Assembly: GCF_001422485.1 (NCBI RefSeq)
Contig: NZ_LMNF01000001.1
Location: 1,541,498-1,605,497 of the forward strand
Source: Agreia sp. Leaf283
Lineage (GTDB): Bacteria > Actinomycetota > Actinomycetes > Actinomycetales > Microbacteriaceae
Direction: 5' to 3'
Length of the DNA stretch: 64,000 nt
A program made the translations under genes and the position numbers. Shown here one piece after another: positions 18,593 through 27,474 of the stretch (position 1 is the stretch's first letter; each line of letters opens with the position of its first letter). Below the pieces are notes generated by a model. The model worked only from the letters and a program-made list of their open reading frames with translations. It was not told the DNA's origin and did no database searches.

Positions 18593-19552
18593 ATGCGCAC
18601 CCTCTACCCCGACATCGAGCCCTTCGACTCCGGCCTCCTCGAGGTGGGCGACGGGCAGTCGATCTACTGGGAGACCTCCGGAAACCCCGACGGCAAGCCC
18701 GTGGTGTTCCTGCACGGAGGTCCTGGCGCCGGCTCGAGCCCCGCCCACCGGCGCCTCTTCGATCCCCGCCGCTACCTCATCGTCGTGCTCGACCAGCGCG
18801 GGTGCGGACGCAGCCTGCCGCACGCCAGCGACGCCTCCTTCGATCTCGCAGCGAACACCACCTGGCACCTCGTGGACGACCTCGAACGACTGCGCGAGCA
18901 CCTCGGAGTCGATCGCTGGCAGGTGTTCGGCGGCTCGTGGGGCAGCACCCTCGCGCTCGCGTACGCCGAGACGCACCCCGATCGCGTGACCGAGCTCGTG
19001 CTGCGCGGGATCTTCACGCTCCGTCGTTCCGAACTGGCCTGGTTCTACGAGGGAGCAGGGGCCAACGAGGTACTGCCCGATCTCTGGCCAGGCTTCCTCG
19101 CGCCGGTGCCGGTCGAGGAGCGGGGCGCGCTCATCCAGGCGTACCACCGGCTGCTCAACGACCCCGACCCGGCCGTGCACGGGCCGGCGGCCGTCGCGTG
19201 GGCGACGTGGGAGGCATCCGCCATCACCCTGCTGCCGCGACCCGAACTGGTCGCTGCGTTCGCCGACCCCACCTACGCGCTCGCGTTCGCGCGCATCGAG
19301 AACCACTACTTCGTGAACGAGGGCTGGATGGAGGACGGCCAGCTCCTCGCCCGCGCCGGTGTGCTGCGCGAGATTCCGACCGTGATCGTGCAGGGCCGCT
19401 ACGACCTGTGCACTCCGGCCGTCACCGCCTGGGATCTGCACAGGGCCTTGCCCGAGGCCGAGTTCCGCCTCATTCCCGACGCGGGCCACGCCTTCGACGA
19501 GCCGGGAATCCTCGACGCGCTGATCGAGGCGACGGACCGCTTCGCTGCGTGA
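18593..19552 (+). CDS. pip: Proline iminopeptidase (alpha/beta hydrolase)
   Basis: 319-aa peptidase of family S33 that removes N-terminal proline from peptides. The oxyanion region is HGGPGAGSSP, the nucleophile S115 lies in GGSWGS, and the acid and base are in GRYDLCTP and DAGHAFDEPG. The motifs DQRGCGRS (about 67-74) and NTTWHLVDDLE are hallmarks of the family. Length agrees with the 310-320 aa norm. It starts at ATG 18593 directly after the repeat cluster, with no clear Shine-Dalgarno. Likely cytoplasmic, with no signal peptide. Confidence 0.92.
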   Translation: MRTLYPDIEPFDSGLLEVGDGQSIYWETSGNPDGKPVVFLHGGPGAGSSPAHRRLFDPRRYLIVVLDQRGCGRSLPHASDASFDLAANTTWHLVDDLERLREHLGVDRWQVFGGSWGSTLALAYAETHPDRVTELVLRGIFTLRRSELAWFYEGAGANEVLPDLWPGFLAPVPVEERGALIQAYHRLLNDPDPAVHGPAAVAWATWEASAITLLPRPELVAAFADPTYALAFARIENHYFVNEGWMEDGQLLARAGVLREIPTVIVQGRYDLCTPAVTAWDLHRALPEAEFRLIPDAGHAFDEPGILDALIEATDRFAA

Positions 19553-19559
19553 TTCGCCC

Positions 19560-19738
19560 CGTTCGTTGAGCCTGTAGAAACGCCCCGTTCGTTGAGCCTG
19601 TCGAAACGCCGCGTCCGCTTCGCTCTGTGAGCCGCCGCGTTCGTTGAGCTTGTCGAAACGCCCTTCGACGGGCTCCCCTTCGACAAGCTCAGGGAACGGG
19701 CTTCGACGGGCTCCCCTTCGACAGGCTCAGGGAGCGGG
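19560..19738. repeat. Dense cluster of both interspersed-repeat variants
   Basis: Three or four copies of the CGTTCGTTGAGCCTGTCGAA variant (19560-19660) are followed by forward copies of the CCCTTCGAC..GCTCAGGGA variant (19660-19738). They fill the whole gap between two convergent genes. The last copy provides the TGA of the gene at 19727-21028. Confidence 0.85.
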
Positions 19739-21028
19739 AGCGGGAGCGTCGTCGTCGACGAAGCCGCCGATGGCCTGCTGCAGGGCTTTCGCGAACGCGT
19801 GCGCCCGGTCAGGCTCGACGGCATAGCGGATGCCACCGGTCGCGACGGGCGACTCGGCCAGCGCTCCCGAGGCGGCGAGTTCGCCCAGCACCGCGATCGT
19901 GCGCTCGGAGGCGTACTCGTTCGACAGCCGGTGCACCTCTTCCGAGAGCTCCTCATCATCGTCGCCGAACAGTCCCTCGTCGTCGGGGTCGTCGTGGTCG
20001 GGCCGCGCGTCGTCGAACACGAGGTTGAGTGCGTCGACGGATGCTCCGGGCAGCAGCTCGGGCGACAGGGCGACGCAGAGCTGGCCGATGACCCGGATCG
20101 TGACCTCCGACCCCAGCTCGGTGTCGGCATCCAGCTCTTTGGTGAGCCACCACGTGAGGTAGTGGCGGATGAACGCCACGCGCAGCTCGAGTGCCGTGTC
20201 GCCGTCGGCGCTGTCGGTGCTGTCGGCGTCGAGGGCGTCGAGGCCATCGACGCCCGGCCCCGGTCGCAGTGCGGATCCCTCGGTCGTGACGATGCGGGTC
20301 TCGTGGAGGGCGTACCACCAGGCCGAGAGCGGCTGCGAGTCCCACATGCTGCCCCCGGGAACCTGACGATGCTCGGGCAGGCCGAGCATGGAGGTCGCGA
20401 CCGGGATGTCGGCCGTGCGAAGCGCTCCGGTCGCCGTGAGGGTCTTTTCGGCACCGATCCAGTCGAGGAATGGAGCGATCGCGGAGATCGGTGCCCAGCG
20501 ATCGAGGGATGCGAGCTGCGCATCGACCGGGGCGGCCTGCACGGTTTCGAGGCTCTCGACCAGAAGTGTGAAGAAGCCCGACGCTGCTCCGCCCTCGTCG
20601 CCCATCAGCTCGTGCACGATCTCGGAGCTCTCCTCGAGCTCGGCCGTCGTGCCCGTCCACCGTTCGGTCTCGATGAGGAAGTCGAGCAGGTGGTCGAGCA
20701 CCTCGACAACTGATGCGCCTTCCCAGATGGGATCGTCGAGTTCTGTGTCGTCGGCCTCGTCGAAGTGGTCGAGCAGGGCGTCGAGGGTGTCGGGCACCGG
20801 ATGCGCGAGGGTGCGCTTGCCGGGAAGGGCGGCGGTGATCGAGGCGGTGCGGGAGAAGGAGGCGAGCATGGCCTCGGGCGTGGGGTGGTCGTCGAGCCCC
20901 TCCGCGTGCGTCTTGTACCAGCTGCCGAACGCGAGGGTCAGGGCCGAGATCGCTGTGGGGGAGGTGCCGACGGAGCGGGACACCCCGGTGCGCTTCTTCG
21001 CGCTCGATCGCTTCTTGCTCGTGGGCAT
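19727..21028 (-). CDS. Protein of unknown function (433 aa)
   Basis: I do not recognise this family. The start ATG 21026-21028 follows GGAGAG. The N-terminus is basic (PTSKKRSSAKKRTG), then a globular-looking chain with aromatic anchor positions (ALTLAFGSWYKTHAEGL, WWYALHETR, FIRHYLTWWLTKEL) and very acidic stretches (DDARPDHDDPDDEGLFGDDDEEL). There is no signal peptide or obvious membrane helix. The C-terminus, VDDDAPAPAP, ends at a TGA that belongs to an interspersed repeat, so the original end may have been altered by repeat insertion. Composition is otherwise like its neighbours. The gene stands alone, between the iminopeptidase and the HNH endonuclease genes. Confidence 0.75.
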   Translation of the reverse strand: MPTSKKRSSAKKRTGVSRSVGTSPTAISALTLAFGSWYKTHAEGLDDHPTPEAMLASFSRTASITAALPGKRTLAHPVPDTLDALLDHFDEADDTELDDPIWEGASVVEVLDHLLDFLIETERWTGTTAELEESSEIVHELMGDEGGAASGFFTLLVESLETVQAAPVDAQLASLDRWAPISAIAPFLDWIGAEKTLTATGALRTADIPVATSMLGLPEHRQVPGGSMWDSQPLSAWWYALHETRIVTTEGSALRPGPGVDGLDALDADSTDSADGDTALELRVAFIRHYLTWWLTKELDADTELGSEVTIRVIGQLCVALSPELLPGASVDALNLVFDDARPDHDDPDDEGLFGDDDEELSEEVHRLSNEYASERTIAVLGELAASGALAESPVATGGIRYAVEPDRAHAFAKALQQAIGGFVDDDAPAPAP

Positions 21029-21112
21029 GTGCTGCTCTCCATCGGTGATCGTGTGGGGTCGTTCCATCGTAGGGCGGGGGAGGAAAAGGGCCAGGATCGA
21101 CAACTGCAACAT

Positions 21113-21149
21113 CGTTCCCTGAGCCTGTCGATGGGCCCTGAGCCTGTGG
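21113..21149. repeat. Interspersed repeat, one full and one partial reverse copy
   Basis: A reverse copy at 21113-21135 (with GATGGG in place of GAAGGG) is followed by CCCTGAGCCTGTGG. It lies between the unknown 433-aa gene and the HNH endonuclease gene. Confidence 0.7.
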
Positions 21150-21160
21150 AATGCCCCGCT

Positions 21161-22660
21161 TCACCACGGTCGGCCCGTTCGCCGCTGGTCGGTCGGTCGT
21201 GGTGTTCGCTGGCGGTCGAGCCAGGCGGGCGGCCTGACATGCGGTGTGCCGTGGATCATCTCGAGTTGCCACGCAGATGTGTGAATCGTGGAGTGATGGA
21301 ACGGACAGAGCAACGCCAGATTGCCGATGTCGGTGCGCCCGGCAAGAAAGGAGTCGCTCACCCACGGGGTGACGTGGTGGGCCTGACATAGTGACGGCGG
21401 AGCGGTGCATCCCGGCATCACGCAGCCGCCGTCTCGGGCGGCGAGGGCTCTGCGTTGTCGTCGGGAGGCCAATCGGTGGGTCTTTCCGTGCTTCAGGATC
21501 TCGCCGTGGTCTCCGAACAGGGTGGCGATGATGTCGCCGTCGCAGCGGAGTTGGTGCACGGCGCTGATCGGGATCGGTTCAATGCTGCCATCGATCCATC
21601 CCACTCCACGGCCCGATTCGAGGTCGGCCAGCGTGACATGAACGTTCACCGTGGGGGCCGACCCATTGAGACGAGATGCGGCCGGGGATGCTGCAGCCAT
21701 GTCGATGAGAGTCATGACCGCGTCGAGAAGCTTCTGCTCTGCAGTTCGCGGGTCGACTGCGGCGTCGGCGTCTGAGATCGATGTTCCGAGCTCGCCATCC
21801 CGACCAGCATCCGGAGCTGTCGACTCTGAACCAGTGCGAGGTTCTGTGGGGTCGGGCGTGCGCGGGCTGAGAATCGAGTCGACCGCGGCCAGGAACACGC
21901 CCAGTTGCAGTGGCGGCAGGGCATACCTGCCGCGGGCCATGCCGTCGGCTCCGACTTTCGGGTGACTGAAGCCGCGTAGTGACTGCTTCACGGCGTCTCG
22001 GGGTTCTGCTCCGTCGGGGTCGAGGTGCTCGCGGATGCGGAACGCCAGCCGAGTGATCTCCTCGACCGTGTACAGCCTCGGCGCCCTCGCCAGCGCATCC
22101 ACGTCGGAATCGGACGCCGCGTCAGTGTCAGCGCCGCCGACGGTGGCGATCGCGGCCTCGACCAAGTGTCTCTCTGCCTGGTCGGTGGCGTCTGACCAGC
22201 CGGTGCGGTTCACGACCTCGGAGAGGGTGCGGCAGATCGCCGCAGCCGTATCGACGCCGAGGTCGCCCGCGAAGAACGCGGACTCGACCACGGGGAAGAA
22301 ACTCGGATTCGGGGTACCTGAGATGGAGACGGACGAACGGATTCGTTGGCCAAAGGCGATACGCGACCCTGCCGTGCGCTCGGAGATGTTCGTTGTGGCC
22401 GCGAGCAGTTTCTTCGCCGAGCAGAACCCGTGTCGGTAGGCGAGGCCCGAGGTGTCGAGTTCGCGGCGGGACTGGTGCGCGATCTCTGCGGCGATCCAGG
22501 TGCGGGCGGCGTCGCCGGCCTGGCCGATGGCCTCCCAGTCGTGGGCCGTCTCGAGCAGCGCGTCACCGGAGCCGTCTGCGCCGACCGCCGCACGGTCGTC
22601 GTCAAGGAGCTGCCTGAGGCGCGCGGCGATGTCGCCGAGAGATGCGTCGAGGAGGTCCAT
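21161..22660 (-). CDS. HNH endonuclease signature protein with DUF222 domain
   Basis: 499-aa protein of the DUF222/HNH family, multicopy in many actinobacteria and of unknown biological role. The helical DUF222 region covers about residues 1-300, with YRHGFCSAKKLLA near residue 80. The C-terminal HNH domain has CVMPGCTAPPSLCQAHHVTPW, then NLALLCPFHHSTIH, which supplies the metal-binding cysteines and the HH and H residues. The start ATG at 22658-22660 is preferred; a TTG four codons earlier is possible. TACTGT about 12 bases upstream may be a -10. Its upstream gap is packed with repeats, as is often seen around such genes. Confidence 0.88.
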   Translation of the reverse strand: MDLLDASLGDIAARLRQLLDDDRAAVGADGSGDALLETAHDWEAIGQAGDAARTWIAAEIAHQSRRELDTSGLAYRHGFCSAKKLLAATTNISERTAGSRIAFGQRIRSSVSISGTPNPSFFPVVESAFFAGDLGVDTAAAICRTLSEVVNRTGWSDATDQAERHLVEAAIATVGGADTDAASDSDVDALARAPRLYTVEEITRLAFRIREHLDPDGAEPRDAVKQSLRGFSHPKVGADGMARGRYALPPLQLGVFLAAVDSILSPRTPDPTEPRTGSESTAPDAGRDGELGTSISDADAAVDPRTAEQKLLDAVMTLIDMAAASPAASRLNGSAPTVNVHVTLADLESGRGVGWIDGSIEPIPISAVHQLRCDGDIIATLFGDHGEILKHGKTHRLASRRQRRALAARDGGCVMPGCTAPPSLCQAHHVTPWVSDSFLAGRTDIGNLALLCPFHHSTIHTSAWQLEMIHGTPHVRPPAWLDRQRTPRPTDQRRTGRPW

Positions 22661-22976
22661 ACGAGAAGTCAAACAGTAGCCACCGACATTGGGTCGATTC
22701 GTCCATTTCAGGTTTGATCAGGGATTTGCCCTGTGGATGGAGCGACAAAACTGGCGCCTGTGGAGGAAAGGAGCGAGGTCGAGATGGCTGCCCTTCGACA
22801 AGCTCAGGGAGCGGGGTGGTCTCGATACGGCCGCAGGCGGCCTACTCGATCGGCGCAGGACAGGGGTGGTCTCGACCGTCGCGGAACGGGGGTGCCCTTC
22901 GACAAGCTCAGGGAGCGGGGTCGCGACCGGCACGGGTATCCTCGATGGGGGCTTTCCCCTGAGGCTAGGAGCGCGT
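22661..22976. other. Repeat-rich gap between the HNH gene and mtnA
   Basis: No gene is evident in this 316-base stretch. It holds the HNH-gene promoter on the minus strand, two identical forward repeat copies (22791-22813 and 22895-22917, each followed by GCGGGG), and two GGTGGTCTCGA boxes (about 22815 and 22864). On the plus strand it also holds TATCCT (22937-22942), a possible -10 for mtnA, followed by a two-part hairpin (CCTC..GGGG..CCCC..GAGG, 22940-22964) right before AGGAG. Confidence 0.65.
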
Positions 22977-24065
22977 GTGACCCACATCGATGAGCCGAGG
23001 CGCGCCGGGGCCAGGCAGCCCGTGGCGACGCTCGACGACTCCGTGCGCCTCGTCAGCGACGAGCGCTCGGGCGCGCATGCCGTGCTCATCCTCGATCGCC
23101 GCGTCTTTCCCGAGCACACCGAGTGGGTGCGGGCGGAGACGCCCCTCGAGGTCGCCGAGGCGATCCGCGCGATGGTCACGCAGAGCTCCGGCCCCCTCTA
23201 CGCCGCGTACGCCGGTCTCGAACTGGCCGCCCTGCAGGCCCGCGGCCTCACGGTCGACGCGGCACGCGCATCCATGGCCGCCGCAGGCCACGCTCTCGCC
23301 ACGGCCCGGCCCACCAACGGACACCCCCGCGAGGCCGTCGATCTTGTGCTGCACGCGATCGAAGCCGCGACAAACACGACCGAGCTCGTCGAACGAGCCA
23401 GAGACACCGTGCGGGACGGCCTCGACGAATACCACGCGCGCAGCCGCCGCCTCGCCCGGCACACGGTCGCGCTGCTGCCCGATGGCGCGACCATCCTGAC
23501 GCACTGCTGGATGGACTCCTATCTGATCGAGCTCGTCGGCGCCGCGAACGAGGCCGGCAAGCACTACGACTGGGTCGCCACCGAGACGCGCCCCTACCTG
23601 CAGGGCGCCCGACTCACCGCCCACACGCTGCGCGAGCTCGGCCAGAACGTCACCCTCATCACCGACGGAATGGGTGCAGCGGCCCTCGCGCCGGGCTCCT
23701 CGCTCGGCCCGATCGACGCCCTCGTAACCGCCGCCGATCGGGTCAGTCTCGACGGCAGCATCGCCAACAAGGTCGGAACCCTCGGCCTGGCGATCGCCGC
23801 GAACGCCTTCGACGTTCCGTTCTACGCGCTGGTGCAGACGCCGGATGCGACGCTCGCGTCGGGCGCGGACATCGTGATCGAGGACCGCGACCCGGCCGAG
23901 GTGCTGTCGACGCTGGGAACGCGCACCGCATCCGGTCTCGTGACAGACGCGTGGTACCCGGCCTTCGACGTGACGCCGCCGCGCTTCGTCACCCGCATCG
24001 TCACCGACCGCGGCGACTTTGCCCCCGGCAGCGTCGCCGACTACTTCGCCGGAGAGAACTCGTGA
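22977..24065 (+). CDS. mtnA: S-methyl-5-thioribose-1-phosphate isomerase family (MtnA-like, divergent)
   Basis: 362-aa member of the aIF2B-related isomerase family; MtnA converts methylthioribose-1-phosphate to methylthioribulose-1-phosphate. The GTG at 22977 follows AGGAG with 5 bases between. Conserved features: catalytic Cys177 in ILTHCWM, ETRPYLQGARLTA (203-215), catalytic Asp230 in LITDGM, and ADRV..DGS.ANKVGT (253-268). Differences from typical MtnA: the loop after the cysteine reads WMDSYLIEL rather than the usual N-x-G-x-x-A type, GADR is AADR, and the first 110 residues are hard to match. Substrate could thus be methylthioribose-1-P or a close analogue such as 5-deoxyribose-1-P. First gene of a four-gene operon. 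Confidence 0.8.
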   Translation: MTHIDEPRRAGARQPVATLDDSVRLVSDERSGAHAVLILDRRVFPEHTEWVRAETPLEVAEAIRAMVTQSSGPLYAAYAGLELAALQARGLTVDAARASMAAAGHALATARPTNGHPREAVDLVLHAIEAATNTTELVERARDTVRDGLDEYHARSRRLARHTVALLPDGATILTHCWMDSYLIELVGAANEAGKHYDWVATETRPYLQGARLTAHTLRELGQNVTLITDGMGAAALAPGSSLGPIDALVTAADRVSLDGSIANKVGTLGLAIAANAFDVPFYALVQTPDATLASGADIVIEDRDPAEVLSTLGTRTASGLVTDAWYPAFDVTPPRFVTRIVTDRGDFAPGSVADYFAGENS

Positions 24066-25288
24066 CCTTCGACTACGCCCTGCTCACGAATCGCGACGAG
24101 GTCGTGGGCTACCTCTCTCACGTCGGTCTGCTCGGCTCGCTCGCCGGCGACCCTGCCGACGTGACCGTGCGCGAGGTGACCGCCGGCAACATGAACCGCG
24201 TGTTCATCGCGGCGGGTCCCCTCGGCAGCGTCGCCGTGAAGCAGGCGCCGCCGTTCGTGCAGGCAGCCGGGCCCGAGTGGCCCATCGACCCGGCGCGCAT
24301 CGGCGCCGAGGCGCGGGCGTACGAGCTGCTGGGTCGGCTGGTTCCGGATGCGGTGCCCTCGATCGTGCACGTCGACCTCGACCGCTTCGTGATGGTCATG
24401 GAGGACCTGTCGGCCCTCGAGGTGCTTCGCGACGAACTCGTGCGCCAGGTGCAGGATGCGACGGCCGGCAAGCCGGTCGCCTACATCGACTACGGCGCGG
24501 TCGGCGACGTGGTGGGCCGCTTCGTGGGCGAGCTCAGCCTCGCCACGAGCGTGCAGGTTCTCGGCGCCTTGGCTCACGCCGAGCTCGTCGCCGACTCCGC
24601 CAACGCCGAGCTCTGCCGGCTGACCACCGAGGTGGTGCTCGACGAGCCGTTCCGCGCTCACGAGCACAATTGGTGGCATCCGTCGCTTGTCGAGCGCGTC
24701 GCCGCCCTCTATGAAGACGCTGAGGTGCAGGCCGGCCTGGCGCTCGTGCGCGACCGCTTCGAGAACGCCTCCCAGGCCCTGCTGCACGGAGACCTGCACT
24801 CGGGATCGGTCATGATCGGAACGACGCCCGAGAAGACCCAGAAGGTCACCGTCTTCGACCCGGAGTTCAGCTTCGTGGGGCCGATCGGTCTCGATCTCGG
24901 GCTGTTCTGGTCGAATCTCGCCATCGCATCCCTCGCCGCTCGCGCCGCCGGCCACGAGGGCCTCGCCGCCGCCCGCGAAGACGCGATCGCGGCGAGCTGG
25001 CAGGCCTTCGTCGACGTCTGGGACGACGACGACTCGGCCTCGTTCGACGACGATTTTCTCGAGAGCGTGCGCTCGGATGCCTGGCGCTTCGCCGGCGTCG
25101 AGGCCATGCGCCGCGTGGCCGGCTGGTCGCACGCCGCCGACCTCGAGAGCCTGCCATCCGGCGCCGCGCCCGCCGCCCAGCGCGCCGTCTTCGACGCGGC
25201 CCGGCACTGGATCGTGACCGGAACAGCCACGCCCCTCACCCTGACCGACGACCCGACCCCGCCCGAGAACCCAGGAGCAACACCGTGA
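24062..25288 (+). CDS. mtnK: S-methyl-5-thioribose kinase (first copy)
   Basis: 408-aa kinase of the MTR kinase family (protein-kinase-like/APH fold) that phosphorylates C1 of methylthioribose using ATP. The catalytic loop is HGDLHSGS (242-249) and the metal-binding motif is FDPEFSFVGP (D266, E268), matching the DPE motif of characterised enzymes. Length is close to the about 400-aa norm. The GTG overlaps the mtnA stop (GTGA) and its own stop overlaps the mtnC start. Its product is the substrate of MtnA. A second, clearly different kinase is encoded at 27645-28874. Confidence 0.88.
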   Translation: MTFDYALLTNRDEVVGYLSHVGLLGSLAGDPADVTVREVTAGNMNRVFIAAGPLGSVAVKQAPPFVQAAGPEWPIDPARIGAEARAYELLGRLVPDAVPSIVHVDLDRFVMVMEDLSALEVLRDELVRQVQDATAGKPVAYIDYGAVGDVVGRFVGELSLATSVQVLGALAHAELVADSANAELCRLTTEVVLDEPFRAHEHNWWHPSLVERVAALYEDAEVQAGLALVRDRFENASQALLHGDLHSGSVMIGTTPEKTQKVTVFDPEFSFVGPIGLDLGLFWSNLAIASLAARAAGHEGLAAAREDAIAASWQAFVDVWDDDDSASFDDDFLESVRSDAWRFAGVEAMRRVAGWSHAADLESLPSGAAPAAQRAVFDAARHWIVTGTATPLTLTDDPTPPENPGATP

Positions 25289-26013
25289 CCGACACCGCAT
25301 CCCTCTCGCTGACCGCGCGCACCCTCGTGGTCGACCTCGAGGGCACCACGAGTGCCGCCGGGTTCATTCTGGGCGACCTCTACGACTACGCGCGCCCCCG
25401 CCTGCAGAGCTGGCTCGACGCGCACGCGAACGACGCCGCCGTCGCCGAGGCGCGCGCCCAGGCCATCGCCGACGCCGGACTGCCGTCGGGCGCCGACACG
25501 GAGCAGGTCGTCGGCGTGCTGCACGACTGGATGGCGCAGGACGTGAAGGCCACCCCGCTCAAGACGCTGCAGGGTCAGATCTGGGCCGAGGGCTTCCGCC
25601 GCGGCGAGATCAACTCGCATTTCTTCGACGACGTGATTCCGCGTCTGCGCGCCTGGCACGCGAACGGCGTCGAGATCGCGGTCTTCTCGTCGGGCTCGGT
25701 CACCTCGCAGGTGCCGTGGTTCCGGCACTCGCCGGACGGCGACCTCACGCCCCTGATCACCGACTACTTCGACACCGTGAACGCCGGCCCCAAGAAGGTG
25801 GCGTCTTCGTACGACACCATCGCGGCACGTCTCGGAGCGGAGCCGGGCGACCTCGTCTTCTTCACAGACAACCCCGACGAGGTGCGCGCCGCCCAGAACG
25901 CCGGATGGCAGGTGGTCGCCTTCTCGCGCGAGGGCGAGCCGTTCTTCGGCGCCGACTTCGGCACCGCCCCCGTGGTCTCGTCGTTCGAGCACGTCGAGGT
26001 CACGGCGCCATGA
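25285..26013 (+). CDS. mtnC: Acireductone synthase (enolase-phosphatase E1)
   Basis: 242-aa HAD-superfamily enzyme that enolises and dephosphorylates 2,3-diketo-5-methylthiopentyl-1-phosphate to the acireductone. HAD motif I is VVDLEGTTS (D17, E19), the MtnC-specific D-x-E form. Motif II is FSSGSVTSQ, the lysine is in GPKKVASSY, and motif III is LVFFTDNPDEVRAA. Family members usually have LSD in motif III; here it is FTD. Starts at GTG 25285, overlapping the kinase stop; its TGA overlaps the ATG of mtnB. Confidence 0.88.
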   Translation: MTDTASLSLTARTLVVDLEGTTSAAGFILGDLYDYARPRLQSWLDAHANDAAVAEARAQAIADAGLPSGADTEQVVGVLHDWMAQDVKATPLKTLQGQIWAEGFRRGEINSHFFDDVIPRLRAWHANGVEIAVFSSGSVTSQVPWFRHSPDGDLTPLITDYFDTVNAGPKKVASSYDTIAARLGAEPGDLVFFTDNPDEVRAAQNAGWQVVAFSREGEPFFGADFGTAPVVSSFEHVEVTAP

Positions 26014-26663
26014 GCGTCTTCGACGACGGGCCCGTGACGGCCGAGGTGCTCTCGCGAGCGGGTGCTTCGCTTGCAGCCGAGAGTGCGCGCTTCGCCGCGC
26101 GAGGGTGGATGCCCGGAACGGCCGGCAACCTGTCCGTCACGCTGGGGCGCGACCCGCTTCGCCTGGCGGTCACGGCATCCGGTCTCGACAAGGGCGAACT
26201 GACGCCGGCCGATATCGTGGTCGTCGACGCCGATGGCATGGGCGTGCTCGGCGAGGGCGGATCGGAGCAGCGGCCCTCTGCTGAGGCCGGCCTGCACGCG
26301 CGGATCGCCGCGCTCACGGGGGCGGGAGCCGTCATCCACGTGCACGCGCTCGCGGCGGTGACCGCGGGGCACCACTGGCCCGAGGGCGTCGTGCTGCGCG
26401 ACCTGGAGATGCTGAAGGGCATCGGGCACTCGGCACACGGCGAGACGGTGACGATTCCCGTCATCTCCAACGGACAGGACATGACTGTGCTCGGCGACGC
26501 GCTCGAAGCGCTCTACGTGCGACCCGCCCCGGGAGAGAACGATGTGCCCGCCCTGATCGTGGCCGACCACGGCATCTACGCCTGGGGCCGAGACCTGCGC
26601 CAGGCGCGCTGGCACCTCGAGCTCACCGAGGCGCTGCTGCAGATCGCACTCGCCAGGCGGTAG
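26010..26663 (+). CDS. mtnB: Methylthioribulose-1-phosphate dehydratase (class II aldolase fold)
   Basis: 217-aa zinc enzyme that dehydrates methylthioribulose-1-phosphate to the diketo intermediate used by MtnC. Family blocks are intact: FAARGWMPGTAGNLSV, TASGLDKGELTPADIVVVD, RPSAEAGLHARI (catalytic Glu), AVIHVHALAAV (zinc histidines), EMLKGIGHSAHG, and LIVADHGIYAWG (third histidine). Start ATG 26010 overlaps the mtnC TGA. Last gene of the mtnA-K-C-B operon; the next gene is convergent, 21 bases away. Confidence 0.9.
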   Translation: MSVFDDGPVTAEVLSRAGASLAAESARFAARGWMPGTAGNLSVTLGRDPLRLAVTASGLDKGELTPADIVVVDADGMGVLGEGGSEQRPSAEAGLHARIAALTGAGAVIHVHALAAVTAGHHWPEGVVLRDLEMLKGIGHSAHGETVTIPVISNGQDMTVLGDALEALYVRPAPGENDVPALIVADHGIYAWGRDLRQARWHLELTEALLQIALARR

Positions 26664-26684
26664 TCGCCGCGACCTGGAGTCGGC

Positions 26685-27413
26685 TCAGCCCGCGATGCTC
26701 GGAAGGGGCGTCAGGCCGAGGAAGGCACCGGCGACGACGGCGCAGCCCAACGCGACGACCAGGAACACCCCGACCCACACGATGCCCGGTATGTGGGTGA
26801 GGCGTGCGAGCTGGTCGGCATCCGAGTTGCGGGCGCGGCCGCCGCGTCGTACCCGCTGCAGCTCTATCGTGGCCCGCAACGCGCCCAGCAGCATGAACGC
26901 TACGACCGCGGTGGCGACGAAAGCACGCCAGCGCTCGTCGAGCAGCCACGTCGCGGCGAAGACGAGTGCGCCCGAGACGAGAACGCTCCACAGGCCGAAC
27001 CAGTTGCGCACCTGCACGAGCACCAGCACGAGGGCCGCCAGCAGCGCCCACAGCATGCCGGTCGCGTAGCCGGCCCCGAGCATCCACGATGCGCCGAGCC
27101 CGAGAATCGCGGGAGCCGTGTAGCCGGCGAGCAGAGTGGCGATCATCGCGGGTCCGCGAGGTCGGCCGCGGCTGACGGTGACCCCCGAGGTGTCCGAGTG
27201 AAGCCGGATGCCCGACAGCTTCCGCCCGGTCAGGGTCGCGACGAGCGCGTGGCCGGCCTCGTGCGCGATGGTCACCGCGTGACGCGCGAGCCGCCAGGTC
27301 GGAGGAAAGAGTACGACAGCTGCCGCGACGGCGATGGCTATCCAGCTCTCCGCTGCGGGGAGGGCGGGCTGCTGGGACGTCACGCGCTCCCAGAACGCGA
27401 GCAGTGCATCCAC
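26685..27413 (-). CDS. M50-family membrane metallopeptidase-like protein
   Basis: 242-aa protein with a zinc-binding HEAGH motif at the end of the second hydrophobic segment (VTIAHEAGHALVATLTGRKL), then about five more hydrophobic segments. This is the short 'M50B-like' architecture common in actinobacteria, distinct from RseP because it lacks a PDZ domain. The NPDG-type second motif of site-2 proteases is not obvious, so activity is uncertain. The GTG at 27411-27413 is the likely start, but no strong ribosome site is seen. It sits inside the methionine-salvage island without an evident functional link. Confidence 0.72.
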   Translation of the reverse strand: MDALLAFWERVTSQQPALPAAESWIAIAVAAAVVLFPPTWRLARHAVTIAHEAGHALVATLTGRKLSGIRLHSDTSGVTVSRGRPRGPAMIATLLAGYTAPAILGLGASWMLGAGYATGMLWALLAALVLVLVQVRNWFGLWSVLVSGALVFAATWLLDERWRAFVATAVVAFMLLGALRATIELQRVRRGGRARNSDADQLARLTHIPGIVWVGVFLVVALGCAVVAGAFLGLTPLPSIAG

Positions 27414-27474
27414 CCCGACGAGCCTAGGCGACGGGGCTGTGCAGGCCCTCGGTGTGCGACGGGCTCCGCCGCGC

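Noticed and set aside
21161-22660. Homing endonuclease or restriction enzyme call for the HNH protein
   Set aside because: The DUF222 domain marks a common actinobacterial multicopy family with no proven restriction role; no methylase is adjacent.
22661-22976. SAM riboswitch before mtnA
   Set aside because: I see no SAM-I or SAM-II core; the region is repeats and a short hairpin.
22977-24065. Translation initiation factor 2B subunit
   Set aside because: The fold is shared, but catalytic Cys and Asp and the surrounding mtn operon indicate a sugar-phosphate isomerase.
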